A DNA stretch of 64,000 nt from Psychrobacillus sp040274765 (GTDB lineage Bacteria; Bacillota; Bacilli; Bacillales_A; Planococcaceae). The stretch's first letter is position 1; every line of letters starts with the position of its first letter. This document shows, in pieces, positions 1 to 8,914 of the stretch. The DNA lies in assembly GCA_040274765.1 (NCBI GenBank), contig JBEMAY010000005.1:14060-78059 (forward strand). The letters run 5' to 3'. The notes beneath the pieces are model-generated. The model searched no databases, was not told the origin of the DNA, and saw nothing but the letters and a program-made list of their open reading frames with translations. Both the position numbers and the translations under genes were made by a program.

Positions 1-1023
1 TTTTTAAATGGAAGAATAGACTTGTCACAGGCTGAAGCGGTAATGGATTTAATTAGAGCAAAGACCGACAAGGCGATGAATGTAGCTTTAGGTCAAATGG
101 ATGGACGTTTATCACGACTCATCAAAACCTTAAGGCAAGCACTCCTTGAAACGTTAGCTCAAGTAGAGGTAAACATTGATTATCCAGAATATGATGATGT
201 CGAAGAGATGACCTTACCTATGATGATTGAAAAAGGAACTTGGGTAAAAGAAGAAATTGAGAAGCTTTTAATTACTTCATCTCAAGGGAAAATTCTTCGT
301 GAGGGTCTGTCTACGGCTATTGTCGGTAGACCTAATGTAGGGAAATCATCACTTTTAAATAGCTTAATACAAGAAAACAAGGCAATTGTGACTGAAATAG
401 CAGGAACTACTAGGGATATTATAGAAGAATACGTAAATGTACGAGGTGTTCCTTTAAAATTAGTAGACACTGCTGGTATCCGTGAAACGGAAGATATAGT
501 GGAACGAATTGGGGTAGAAAAATCACGCCAAGTTCTTAAGGAAGCAGATTTAATTTTGCTTGTTTTGAATAATTCAGAAGCGTTAGCTGAAGAAGATAGA
601 AGATTATTTGAGACTATTAAAGGTATGGATTACATCGTTATTGTTAACAAAACGGATCTTCCTACAAGATTAGATTACGATGAAGTACAACGCCTTGCTA
701 GTGGAAAGCGAATTGTTTCCACTTCCTTATTAAAAGAAGAGGGCATCGATGAGCTAGAAGACTCAATAGCATCCTTGTTCTTTGAAGGGAATATAGAAGT
801 ATCAGATATCACCTATGTTTCTAATGCCCGTCATATTGCTTTATTAAATCTTGCTAAATCCACAATTACAGATGCCATTGAAGCAGCACATAGCCATGTG
901 CCAGTCGATATGATTCAAATAGACGTTACAAGAACGTGGGAAATACTAGGAGAAATAATTGGGGATACAGTCGAAGAAAGTTTGATTGACCAGTTATTTG
1001 CTCAATTCTGTTTAGGAAAATAA
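1..1023 (+). CDS. mnmE: tRNA uridine-5-carboxymethylaminomethyl modification GTPase MnmE, 5' end missing
   Basis: MnmE works with MnmG to build the 5-carboxymethylaminomethyl group on wobble uridine 34 of some tRNAs. The reading frame is already open at base 1 and reads FLNGRIDLSQAEA, a conserved MnmE block, so the TTG at base 22 is not the start and roughly the first 120 residues lie outside the window. Visible are the Walker A GRPNVGKSS, the switch DTAG, the NKTD motif of the inserted G domain, and the C-terminal FCLGK with the family's conserved cysteine. It is followed 22 bp later by mnmG, its functional partner. Confidence 0.97.
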   Translation, partial: FLNGRIDLSQAEAVMDLIRAKTDKAMNVALGQMDGRLSRLIKTLRQALLETLAQVEVNIDYPEYDDVEEMTLPMMIEKGTWVKEEIEKLLITSSQGKILREGLSTAIVGRPNVGKSSLLNSLIQENKAIVTEIAGTTRDIIEEYVNVRGVPLKLVDTAGIRETEDIVERIGVEKSRQVLKEADLILLVLNNSEALAEEDRRLFETIKGMDYIVIVNKTDLPTRLDYDEVQRLASGKRIVSTSLLKEEGIDELEDSIASLFFEGNIEVSDITYVSNARHIALLNLAKSTITDAIEAAHSHVPVDMIQIDVTRTWEILGEIIGDTVEESLIDQLFAQFCLGK

Positions 1024-1045
1024 AAAATGAGAGGAAGTTACGAAC

Positions 1046-2935
1046 ATGCCAAACTTTGAAGCAGGCAAGTTCGATGTGATTGTTGTAGGAGCAGGCCATG
1101 CAGGTGTTGAAGCCGCATTAGCAGCTGCTAAAATGGGCGCAAAAACGCTTGTTTTAACAATCAATCTTGATATGATTGCATTTATGCCATGTAATCCGTC
1201 CATCGGAGGCCCTGCAAAAGGAATCGTAGTGCGTGAAATTGACGCCTTAGGTGGAGCCATGGGTAAAGTTATAGATAAAACTCACATTCAAATGAGAATG
1301 CTGAATACTGGAAAAGGACCAGCAGTACGTGCACTTCGAGCACAAGCGGACAAGGTTCTATACCAAAATGAAATGAAGCGTCTTTTAGAGGAACAAGCAA
1401 ACCTTACAGTTCATCAGGCAGTAGTAGAAGAACTATTAGTGGAAGATGATAAAATTGTTGGCTTAGTAACTCAAGTAGGGGCAGTATATCGAGCAGAAAC
1501 AGTAGTAATTACAACAGGTACATTTTTACGTGGCGAGATTATTATAGGAGACCTTAAATATTCAAGTGGTCCAAATAACCAACAACCTTCCATTAAGCTA
1601 GCTGACAGTATCCGTAATTTAGGGTTCGATCTAGTTAGATTTAAGACAGGAACGCCACCTCGAGTAAATAGTAAAACGGTTGATTACAGTAAAACAGAAA
1701 TTCAGCCAGGTGACGATGTTCCTAGAGCATTTAGCTTTGAAACTACAGAATTTATTATGGATCAATTACCTTGCTGGTTAACATATACAAGTTCTGAAAC
1801 ACACCAAATCATCAATGACAATTTACATTTATCGCCGATGTATTCTGGTATGATAAAGGGGACGGGTCCAAGATACTGTCCATCCATTGAAGATAAAATC
1901 GTTAGATTCAATGATAAGCCACGTCATCAAATCTTCCTAGAGCCAGAGGGACGCAACACGAGAGAAATTTATGTGCAGGGGCTGTCTACAAGTCTTCCAG
2001 AGCATGTACAACGTAAATTGTTAGCATCTATCCCAGGTCTAGAAAATGCGGAAATGATGCGTGCAGGCTATGCAATTGAATATGATGCTATGGTTCCAAC
2101 GCAGTTATGGCCAACGTTAGAAACAAAAAAAGTTAAAAATTTATATACAGCTGGGCAAATAAACGGAACTTCTGGTTACGAAGAAGCTGCAGCTCAAGGA
2201 CTAATGGCAGGAATTAATGCAGCTCTTAGAGTATTAAATAAGGAAGAGAAAGTGTTAAGTCGATCAGATGCTTATATTGGTGTCTTAATTGATGACTTAG
2301 TTACAAAAGGGACTAACGAACCTTATCGCTTACTTACTTCTAGAGCAGAATATCGCTTACTGCTTCGTCATGATAATGCCGATTTGAGATTGTTAGAAAT
2401 TGGATATAATATTGGCTTAGTTCCAGAAGAACGGTATAATAAGTTCTTAGAGAAAAAGAAAAGAATTGAAGAAGAGCTTCGTCGTTTACGATCAATTATT
2501 ATCAAACCTAATGAGGAGACTCAAGATGTTGTTCGTCGTGCAGGTGGTAGCGAGTTAAAAGACGGAATTCGTGCGTCGGATCTTCTTAAAAGAACAGAAA
2601 TGAACTACGACTTAGTAGCACAACTAGTTCCAGGAGAAGTTCAGTTAAATGAAGAAGAAAAAGAGCAAATTGAGATACAAGTTAAATATGAAGGCTATAT
2701 AGATAAATCTTTACAACAAGTAGATAAATTGAAAAAAATGGAAAATAAAAAAATCCCTGATCAAATTGATTACAATGCAATCTCCGGACTTGCAACTGAA
2801 GCAAAACAAAAACTAATGCAAGTAAGACCATTATCTATTGCACAAGCATCTCGTATTTCAGGAGTAAACCCAGCAGATATTTCTATCCTTCTTATATATA
2901 TTGAACAAGGTAAGATAGCTAAAATCACTGGTTAG
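1046..2935 (+). CDS. mnmG: tRNA uridine-5-carboxymethylaminomethyl modification enzyme MnmG (GidA)
   Basis: FAD-dependent partner of MnmE in wobble-uridine modification; acts in the cytoplasm as a heterotetramer. The 629-residue product has the usual length. An N-terminal dinucleotide-binding motif GAGHAGVEAALAAAKMG binds FAD, CNPSIGGPAKG is the GidA signature, and the C-terminal helical domain that contacts MnmE is complete. The ATG is preceded by GAGGAAG. It sits between mnmE and rsmG in the conserved origin-proximal operon. Confidence 0.98.
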   Translation: MPNFEAGKFDVIVVGAGHAGVEAALAAAKMGAKTLVLTINLDMIAFMPCNPSIGGPAKGIVVREIDALGGAMGKVIDKTHIQMRMLNTGKGPAVRALRAQADKVLYQNEMKRLLEEQANLTVHQAVVEELLVEDDKIVGLVTQVGAVYRAETVVITTGTFLRGEIIIGDLKYSSGPNNQQPSIKLADSIRNLGFDLVRFKTGTPPRVNSKTVDYSKTEIQPGDDVPRAFSFETTEFIMDQLPCWLTYTSSETHQIINDNLHLSPMYSGMIKGTGPRYCPSIEDKIVRFNDKPRHQIFLEPEGRNTREIYVQGLSTSLPEHVQRKLLASIPGLENAEMMRAGYAIEYDAMVPTQLWPTLETKKVKNLYTAGQINGTSGYEEAAAQGLMAGINAALRVLNKEEKVLSRSDAYIGVLIDDLVTKGTNEPYRLLTSRAEYRLLLRHDNADLRLLEIGYNIGLVPEERYNKFLEKKKRIEEELRRLRSIIIKPNEETQDVVRRAGGSELKDGIRASDLLKRTEMNYDLVAQLVPGEVQLNEEEKEQIEIQVKYEGYIDKSLQQVDKLKKMENKKIPDQIDYNAISGLATEAKQKLMQVRPLSIAQASRISGVNPADISILLIYIEQGKIAKITG

Positions 2936-2957
2936 TCTAAGACATGAGGAGAACAAG

Positions 2958-3674
2958 ATGAACGAAGAACAATTTAAAGCTGCCCTCTACGAAAAAGGAA
3001 TTGAACTAACGGATTACCAGTTGGAGCAATTCAGAAAATATTATGAATTACTTGTAGAATGGAACGAGAAAATGAATTTAACAGCTATTACAGATCAACC
3101 ATCTGTTTACTTAAAACATTTCTTAGATTCTATTAGTGCTTCTTTCTATGAGGATTTTAATGGTTCCCTTTCTGTTTGTGATGTCGGAGCAGGGGCAGGG
3201 TTTCCAAGTATTCCGTTAAAAATTTGTTTTCCTGACCTTAATGTAACAATTGTTGATTCTTTAAATAAAAGAATTCAATTTTTGACTCATTTGAGTAAGG
3301 AGCTAAATTTGAAAAATGTTAATTTTGTTCATGCAAGAGCTGAAGAGTTTGGACAAAATAAAGAATATAGAGAACGATTTGACCTTGTTACTGCACGAGC
3401 AGTAGCAAGACTCTCTGTACTGTCGGAGCTATGTATTCCACTGGTGAAGGTCGGTGGAAGATTTATAGCTATGAAAGCAGCAAGTGCATTAGATGAATTA
3501 AAAGATGCACAAAAAGCTATTGAGGTATTAGGCTCTGAAAAAAGTGCGGAGTATTCTTTTCTACTACCGATAGAAAATAGTGAGAGAACGTTATATGTCT
3601 TTTCTAAAAATAAAAGCACACCGAAAAGATACCCTCGAAAGCCAGGTATACCAAACAAAACACCTATTATTTAA
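2958..3674 (+). CDS. rsmG: 16S rRNA (guanine-527-N7)-methyltransferase RsmG (GidB)
   Basis: Uses S-adenosylmethionine to methylate N7 of G527 in 16S rRNA; loss of this enzyme is known to give low-level streptomycin resistance in other bacteria. The 238-residue protein shows the Rossmann SAM-binding loop VGAGAGFPSIPLKI and the family blocks KHFLDSI and TARAVARL. The AGGAG at 2946-2950 lies upstream of the ATG. Third gene of the mnmE-mnmG-rsmG run. Confidence 0.97.
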   Translation: MNEEQFKAALYEKGIELTDYQLEQFRKYYELLVEWNEKMNLTAITDQPSVYLKHFLDSISASFYEDFNGSLSVCDVGAGAGFPSIPLKICFPDLNVTIVDSLNKRIQFLTHLSKELNLKNVNFVHARAEEFGQNKEYRERFDLVTARAVARLSVLSELCIPLVKVGGRFIAMKAASALDELKDAQKAIEVLGSEKSAEYSFLLPIENSERTLYVFSKNKSTPKRYPRKPGIPNKTPII

Positions 3675-3681
3675 TGAGGAA

Positions 3682-3697
3682 CGTTCCACGTGAAACA
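3682..3697 (+). promoter_or_regulatory. parS-like site upstream of noc
   Basis: The 16-mer CGTTCCACGTGAAACA differs from the parS sequence found inside spo0J (TGTTCCACGTGAAACA) only at its first base, and keeps the CACGTG core. It lies in the rsmG-noc gap, where Spo0J/ParB could nucleate. That ParB binds here is inferred. Confidence 0.75.
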
Positions 3698-3761
3698 TTA
3701 TTATATTATTTTCTGTGTCGTGAACATAAGTAAAGAGTATCTAAAAGGTGGTGCTAGTTAG

Positions 3762-4631
3762 ATGAAAAGTCCTTTCTCACGATTTTTCGGAGGTTCTGAT
3801 AAGCAAGGACAAGATCCAGTCGTTGAGGCTACTCAGACTAATAATGAAGAAGTAGTACAAGTAGCCATAGAAAAAATAGTTCCTAATAGGTACCAGCCTA
3901 GGACCGTTTTTGATGATGCAAAGATAGAAGAGCTTGCTAGAACAATTCATACTCATGGTGTAATTCAACCTATTGTCATCCGTAAAATGGATGACGATAG
4001 GTATGAAATAATAGCAGGTGAGCGTCGCTTCCGAGCGATGACAAAGCTTAAGTGGAAAGAAGTACCTGCTATAGTTCGAAACTTAAGTGATAAAGAAACA
4101 GCTTCGATTGCATTGATAGAAAATCTTCAGCGAGAAGAGCTGACTGCCATTGAAGAGGCAGTAGCTTATCAAAAATTACTTAAGCTGCATGAGCTGACAC
4201 AAGAAGCTCTCGCACAAAGGTTAGGTAAGGGGCAATCAACTGTAGCAAACAAGCTGAGATTGCTGAAACTACCTGAAGAAATACAACAAGCAATAATGGA
4301 CAAAAGGTTATCTGAACGTCATGCAAGGTCCCTTATGCAAATAAAGGACGAAGAAACACAAATCCAACTAATGAATGAATCTATTGAAAATCAATGGAAT
4401 GTTAAACAGCTCGAAGAAAAAGTTAATGATATTGTTAATCCTCCTATCAAAGAGGAGAAAGCTCCAAAACCTAAAAGAAAAGCGATTAGTAAAGATGTAC
4501 GAATTGCTTTAAATACTATTAAGCAATCCCTTAGTATGGTTACTAAAAGTGGAATTAACTTAAAAACAGAAGAAGAAGATACCGAAGACTTTTATCAAAT
4601 TACAGTTAGAATACCTAAAAAGAAATTATAA
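3762..4631 (+). CDS. noc: nucleoid occlusion protein Noc
   Basis: ParB paralogue that binds its own palindrome (NBS) across the chromosome and blocks Z-ring assembly over the nucleoid. The 289-residue protein has a ParB N-terminal domain with GERRFRAM, the CTP-binding box of the family, then a helix-turn-helix region around QEALAQRLGKGQSTVANKLRLL, and a basic tail. Basic and hydrophobic residues at the extreme N-terminus (MKSPFSRFFGG) resemble the membrane-targeting helix known in B. subtilis Noc. It stands alone, with a parS-like site upstream and a terminator downstream, and belongs to the Noc rather than the Spo0J branch by its position before soj. Confidence 0.93.
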   Translation: MKSPFSRFFGGSDKQGQDPVVEATQTNNEEVVQVAIEKIVPNRYQPRTVFDDAKIEELARTIHTHGVIQPIVIRKMDDDRYEIIAGERRFRAMTKLKWKEVPAIVRNLSDKETASIALIENLQREELTAIEEAVAYQKLLKLHELTQEALAQRLGKGQSTVANKLRLLKLPEEIQQAIMDKRLSERHARSLMQIKDEETQIQLMNESIENQWNVKQLEEKVNDIVNPPIKEEKAPKPKRKAISKDVRIALNTIKQSLSMVTKSGINLKTEEEDTEDFYQITVRIPKKKL

Positions 4632-4659
4632 ATAGACCTTATTATATTGAAAATATATG

Positions 4660-4692
4660 AAACTCTCACTATTTTGTGAGAGTTTTTCTTTT
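4660..4692 (+). terminator. Rho-independent terminator after noc
   Basis: Perfect 10-bp stem AAACTCTCAC / GTGAGAGTTT around a 6-nt loop, running into a T-rich tract. It separates noc from soj-spo0J. Confidence 0.9.
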
Positions 4693-4776
4693 GTGACAAT
4701 AATAACATTCATTTTTCTGTAAAATTTGATAGAATGGTAGAGAGTGGTTTTTATTTTGATGAAAGTAGGTGCAAGA

Positions 4777-5538
4777 GTGGGAAGAATTATTGCAATAGCC
4801 AACCAAAAAGGTGGTGTAGGTAAAACTACTACATCCGTTAACTTAAGTGCCTGTCTTGCATACTTAGGAAAGAAGGTTTTACTGGTAGATATTGATCCCC
4901 AGGGAAATGCTTCTAGTGGTGTTGGTGTCAATAAAGGCGATGTAAATCAATGTATATATGATGTATTAATAGATGATGTAAGTGTAAAAGAGACAATTTT
5001 AGAAACTAAAGTGGAAAACTTACATATAGTTCCTGCAACCATTTCATTAGCTGGTGCTGAAATTGAACTAGTATCTACCATTTCAAGAGAGGTGCGACTA
5101 AAAAAAGCCTTGCAGGAAGTACAAGCTAACTATGAATATATTATAATAGACTGTCCTCCTTCGTTAGGTCTCTTAACGATAAATTCTCTTACTGCTGCTG
5201 ATGCTATTATCATCCCTGTTCAGTGTGAATTTTATGCTTTGGAAGGATTAAGCCAGTTATTGAGTACCATCCGATTGGTACAAAAACATTTAAATAAAAC
5301 ACTAGCAATTGATGGAGTCTTATTAACGATGTTTGATGCAAGAACAAATCTTGGCATACAAGTAATAGAGGAAGTTAAAAAATACTTCCAAGACAAAGTT
5401 TACAAATCGATTATTCCGCGAAATGTTCGTTTAAGTGAAGCACCTAGTCATGGGGAACCGATAATTATTTATGATCCAAAATCTCGAGGAGCCGAAGTAT
5501 ATTTAGAACTTGCGAAGGAAGTGATTCGTCATGGCTAA
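4777..5538 (+). CDS. parA: chromosome-partitioning ATPase ParA (Soj)
   Basis: Walker-type ATPase that works with Spo0J/ParB at parS in origin segregation and modulates DnaA. The GTG at 4777 was chosen: it gives 253 residues beginning MGRIIAIANQKGGVGKTT, the usual Soj start, and has AAAGTAGGTG at a proper distance. Upstream in-frame GTG (4744) and ATG (4759) would add non-conserved residues with poor ribosome-binding sites. The deviant Walker A KGGVGKTT and IDCPPSLGLLT are intact. It overlaps the next gene by 8 bp. Confidence 0.96.
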   Translation: MGRIIAIANQKGGVGKTTTSVNLSACLAYLGKKVLLVDIDPQGNASSGVGVNKGDVNQCIYDVLIDDVSVKETILETKVENLHIVPATISLAGAEIELVSTISREVRLKKALQEVQANYEYIIIDCPPSLGLLTINSLTAADAIIIPVQCEFYALEGLSQLLSTIRLVQKHLNKTLAIDGVLLTMFDARTNLGIQVIEEVKKYFQDKVYKSIIPRNVRLSEAPSHGEPIIIYDPKSRGAEVYLELAKEVIRHG

Positions 5539-6373
5539 AGGACTTGGAAAGGGGATAAATGCTCTTTTTCCTGGAGAAGATACGATGCCAGAAGAAAAAG
5601 TAGAACAAATTAGTATTGTTGATATTAAGCCAAATCCTTATCAACCAAGGAAAATATTTGACGACGAGGCATTAAAAGAGTTATCCGAGTCTATAAAAGA
5701 ACATGGAGTACTACAACCAATTATCGTACGAAAAAAGGGTTCCAAGTTTGAAATAGTCGTTGGAGAACGTAGATATAGAGCTTCTAAAAAGGCCCATTTA
5801 GATGAGATTCCAGCAGTAGTTCGTGAGTTAAACGATCAGCAAATGATGGAACTTGCTATTTTAGAAAATCTACAAAGAGAAGATTTAACGCCGATCGAAG
5901 AAGCCGAGGCTTACCAAAACCTGATGGAGACACTTGGACTAACCCAGGAACAATTAGCATTCAGACTTGGCAAAAGCCGACCTCATATTGCAAACCATAT
6001 TCGTTTACTCTCACTACCCGACGTGGTTAGAAACGCAGTATCTGAAGGAAAATTATCCATGGGGCATGGGAAGGCATTATTAGGATTAAAAAAGAAAAAT
6101 ACAATCCCTCTCATTATGCAAAAAACAATAAAAGAAAATCTAAATGTTAGACAGCTAGAAGCTTTAGTTCAACGACTAAACGAAAATGTTCCACGTGAAA
6201 CAAAAAAAGTAGAAAAAGATATCTTTACTTTAGAAAAAGAATCGGAACTAAGAGACCTTTTTGGTACCGCTGTAAAGATTACTAAAAACAGCGAAAAAGA
6301 AAAAGGGAAGATAGAGATAGAGTTTTATTCAAAAGATGACTTAGAAAGAATTTTGAAATTATTAGAGGATTAG
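5531..6373 (+). CDS. parB: chromosome-partitioning protein ParB (Spo0J)
   Basis: CTP-dependent DNA clamp loaded at parS; recruits SMC and stimulates Soj ATPase. The 280-residue protein has the GERRYRA CTP-binding box, a helix-turn-helix region near QEQLAFRLGKSRPHIANHIRLL and a C-terminal dimerisation segment. The start overlaps parA (coupled translation). The gene itself carries a perfect parS, as in B. subtilis spo0J. It is clearly paralogous to noc 1.1 kb upstream. Confidence 0.97.
   Translation: MAKGLGKGINALFPGEDTMPEEKVEQISIVDIKPNPYQPRKIFDDEALKELSESIKEHGVLQPIIVRKKGSKFEIVVGERRYRASKKAHLDEIPAVVRELNDQQMMELAILENLQREDLTPIEEAEAYQNLMETLGLTQEQLAFRLGKSRPHIANHIRLLSLPDVVRNAVSEGKLSMGHGKALLGLKKKNTIPLIMQKTIKENLNVRQLEALVQRLNENVPRETKKVEKDIFTLEKESELRDLFGTAVKITKNSEKEKGKIEIEFYSKDDLERILKLLED
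6187..6202 (+). promoter_or_regulatory. parS centromere site inside spo0J
   Basis: TGTTCCACGTGAAACA is a 16/16 match to the parS core found at the same place in B. subtilis spo0J. It is read through as part of the ParB coding sequence. Confidence 0.95.
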
Positions 6374-6378
6374 ACATG

Positions 6379-6417
6379 ACCTATTTCTAGGACAACCTAG
6401 AGATAGGTTATATTTTT
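6379..6417 (+). terminator. terminator after soj-spo0J
   Basis: Thirteen-bp stem ACCTATTTCTAGG / CCTAGAGATAGGT with one G-T pair and an ACAA loop, followed by TATATTTTT. Confidence 0.85.
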
Positions 6418-6438
6418 AGGGAGAGAAGAGGATAGGGT

Positions 6439-7137
6439 ATGGTGTTACTTGGTACATTAGTAAATGCCCTTCTGATCATAGTCGGGGCATTAATCGGAAG
6501 ACTTTTAAAGGACATTCCAAAGAATATGAAAAAAACTGTAATGTATGCGATTGGTATAGTAGTTATGGTTATGGGTATTCAAATGGGATTAGAAAGTAGT
6601 AATTTTGTTATCATCATTATCTGCATAGTACTAGGTGCTGTAGTAGGTGAGTGGATAGATATAGACAAGTGGATCAATCGGTTAGGGCAAGTGGTAGAAG
6701 AAAAGTTTGGTTCAAAAAAACAAAAAGATAGTATTGCTCAAGGCTTTGTGACAAGTACACTAATATTTGTTATAGGTGCTATGGGAATATTGGGAGCTTT
6801 AAATAGTGGTCTACAAAATGATCATGAACTTTTAATCAGCAAAGGAATCATTGATGGATTTACTTCTATTATACTTTCAGCTACTTTAGGAATAGGTGTT
6901 ATTTTCTCCGCTTTTCCGGTTGCAATCTACCAAGGATTAATTGCATTGTTAGCTACACAAATCACAATGTTAGTACCAGAAGCTGCACTTGAAATGTTTC
7001 TTCAAGAAATGACAGCTGCTGGGGGAATTATGATTATTGGCATTGGGATGAATTTAATAGGGTTAACTAAAATTAGAGTAGCCAATCTATTACCATCTTT
7101 ATTATTTGTAGGAATTGTAGTGGCTTTTACTTTTTAA
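6439..7137 (+). CDS. DUF554 membrane protein
   Basis: A 232-residue, very hydrophobic protein of the DUF554 (YdfK/YqgA-like) family, judged from the start MVLLGTLVNALLIIVGALIG, the GEWIDID segment after the third membrane span and six to seven predicted transmembrane helices. The function is unknown; a transport role has been suggested for the family but nothing here fixes a substrate. The last 36 bp overlap the 3' end of the convergent yyaC, so both coding ends share DNA. Confidence 0.85.
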   Translation: MVLLGTLVNALLIIVGALIGRLLKDIPKNMKKTVMYAIGIVVMVMGIQMGLESSNFVIIIICIVLGAVVGEWIDIDKWINRLGQVVEEKFGSKKQKDSIAQGFVTSTLIFVIGAMGILGALNSGLQNDHELLISKGIIDGFTSIILSATLGIGVIFSAFPVAIYQGLIALLATQITMLVPEAALEMFLQEMTAAGGIMIIGIGMNLIGLTKIRVANLLPSLLFVGIVVAFTF

Positions 7138-7689
7138 GCTATATCTATGCCACGCAAGAAGTAGAGACCGAGAAATTACTTTTCCCATTTCAAAAGTAAG
7201 ATTCAAGCGGGTACTTTGTAATACATTATATTCCATGAAGCCACCTATGTTAACGATCGCTTTAATAGATACCTCGCCAATGGGGGGTAAATCTTTCTTT
7301 ACTGCCTTCCCTGGATAGAGAGGTCCTGGATGTATAATAATTTCTCCAATATTATTCGCATTTCCTAAGCATGCATCAATAGCAATAACGAAGGGCTTCT
7401 CTACAGAGTTATAAAGTTCATTGGTAGTTTCCTCAAGATTCAACGCATGGAGTGGCCTGTCCAATGTTCCTACTATTTCAAAGGGAAAAGAATTCAGCTG
7501 AGTTAAAAATGAACCAGTCATTGGCCCTAAAGCATCGCCTGTTGAACGGTCTGTGCCAATGCAACAAAATACAAGGTTTTCATGATTAAAAGGTATATAC
7601 TCTAAAAAGTAATTGCTTAATCGCCAAATAACTCCTGTTTCTTTATAATAGATAGTAGACGTTTGGGGAGCAGAGTTAATTTTATTCAT
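7102..7689 (-). CDS. yyaC: spore protease-like protein YyaC
   Basis: Member of the DUF1256/YyaC family, which is restricted to spore formers and related in fold to the germination protease GPR. The signature CCIGTDRSTGDALGP with conserved Asp residues and AIDACLGN are present; 195 residues. It lies against the local transcription direction in the gap where yyaC also sits after spo0J in B. subtilis. A forespore role is likely from the family. Its 3' end overlaps the DUF554 gene tail to tail. Confidence 0.9.
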   Translation of the reverse strand: MNKINSAPQTSTIYYKETGVIWRLSNYFLEYIPFNHENLVFCCIGTDRSTGDALGPMTGSFLTQLNSFPFEIVGTLDRPLHALNLEETTNELYNSVEKPFVIAIDACLGNANNIGEIIIHPGPLYPGKAVKKDLPPIGEVSIKAIVNIGGFMEYNVLQSTRLNLTFEMGKVISRSLLLAWHRYSLKSKSHYNSYK

Positions 7690-7722
7690 ATATAAACTCG
7701 CTTTCTTTTTTAAAATTAGTAT

Positions 7723-8619
7723 ATGCGTAGTAGAAAATATTTATTCAGTGAGGGGGAGATTACAATCAATGCTTTTTATAAAAAAATAGAAGCATATATG
7801 CTAAATGAAGTGAACTGGATAGAACTAGGTAAATCTTTTCTTGAGATTATCTTTATCTTTATATTGGCAGCTATCGTGATCAAAGCAGGTAAATCCATTA
7901 TTCGAAGAGTGTTTGCTGTTAGATTAAAAGGACCTTTAAGATATTCAGAAAGAAGACATAATACCCTTATTAAGTTATTAGAGAATATTCTTACCTATGC
8001 TGTATATTTCACAGTTATTGTGGCAGTGTTATCAAAATTTGGAATTGAAGTTGGAGGAATCATCGCAGGCGCGGGGATACTAGGTTTAGCAATAGGATTT
8101 GGTGCACAAAGCTTAGTTAAGGATGTTATTACAGGTTTCTTCATTGTATTTGAGGATCAATTTGCTGTCGGAGATGAAGTACAAATTGGAACATCTAGAG
8201 GTGTAGTAGAAGAAATAGGTCTGCGTACAACTAAAGTGCGAAGTTATATAGGGGAATTGTTTATCATACCGAATGGCACTATATCTAATGTCGTTAACTA
8301 TTCTGTATTCAATACTATTGTCACCATTGACATTAAGGTGTCATATGAATCCGATATAGACGCAGTAGAGAATATGTTAGAAGGCTTTTTAAAAAATTTA
8401 GATGCTAAATATGAAGAGCTCGTTAAGGTTCCTGAAATTTTAGGGGTACAGGAAATATCTTCGGATGACTTAGTCCTTAGAATTGGAGTTGAAACAATAC
8501 CTATGATGCAGGATGATATTGCGAGGAGGATAAGAAGAGACCTCAAAGAATTTTTAGAACAATCCGGCGTAGACATTCCATATCCAATTGTTGTACGGAA
8601 TGCGAATAATAATGGGTAG
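7723..8619 (+). CDS. small-conductance mechanosensitive channel (MscS family)
   Basis: MscS-type channel that releases solutes on hypo-osmotic shock. Three N-terminal membrane helices are followed by the pore-lining glycine/alanine-rich segment IIAGAGILGLAIGFGAQSLVKD and the cytoplasmic beta domain (FEDQFAVGDEVQIG). The start is uncertain: the ATG at 7723 (298 residues) has no ribosome-binding site, whereas a strong AGGGGGAG lies at 7751-7758 inside the frame, followed by ATC at 7765 but no in-frame ATG, GTG or TTG until ATG 7798. All options leave the three helices complete. Confidence 0.9.
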   Translation: MRSRKYLFSEGEITINAFYKKIEAYMLNEVNWIELGKSFLEIIFIFILAAIVIKAGKSIIRRVFAVRLKGPLRYSERRHNTLIKLLENILTYAVYFTVIVAVLSKFGIEVGGIIAGAGILGLAIGFGAQSLVKDVITGFFIVFEDQFAVGDEVQIGTSRGVVEEIGLRTTKVRSYIGELFIIPNGTISNVVNYSVFNTIVTIDIKVSYESDIDAVENMLEGFLKNLDAKYEELVKVPEILGVQEISSDDLVLRIGVETIPMMQDDIARRIRRDLKEFLEQSGVDIPYPIVVRNANNNG

Positions 8620-8629
8620 GTGAGAGAAT

Positions 8630-8830
8630 ATGGAACGAAAAAAATTTCAGCTAAATGACATTGTAGAGATGAAGAAACAACATCCTTGTGGAACGAATCG
8701 GTGGAAGATAATCCGAATAGGGGCAGATATCCGGATAAAATGTGAAGGCTGTCAGCATAGTGTCATGATTCCTCGTATAGAATTCGAGAAAAAAATGAAA
8801 AAAGTATTAGTTCAAGCTGAGGCAGAGTAA
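8630..8830 (+). CDS. yyzM: DUF951 small protein (YyzM-like)
   Basis: A 66-residue cytoplasmic protein with the DUF951 pattern: MKKQHPCGTNRWKI, then GADIRIKCEGCQ and a PRIEFEK tail. The two Cys-containing loops could bind metal, which is inference. It begins 10 bp after the MscS gene and precedes ychF, the same place as in related genomes. Function unknown. Confidence 0.88.
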   Translation: MERKKFQLNDIVEMKKQHPCGTNRWKIIRIGADIRIKCEGCQHSVMIPRIEFEKKMKKVLVQAEAE

Positions 8831-8914
8831 AGATAGACTTTTATCATTAAAATCAATATAATAAACAGGTTAAAAGGAAACGTTTAGTAAGAAAATTGAA
8901 GGGTTGTGACATAT

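Noticed and set aside
7102..7137. Frameshift or misassembly at the overlapping ends of the DUF554 gene and yyaC
   Set aside because: Both frames end with normal lengths for their families, so a genuine tail-to-tail overlap is the simpler explanation.
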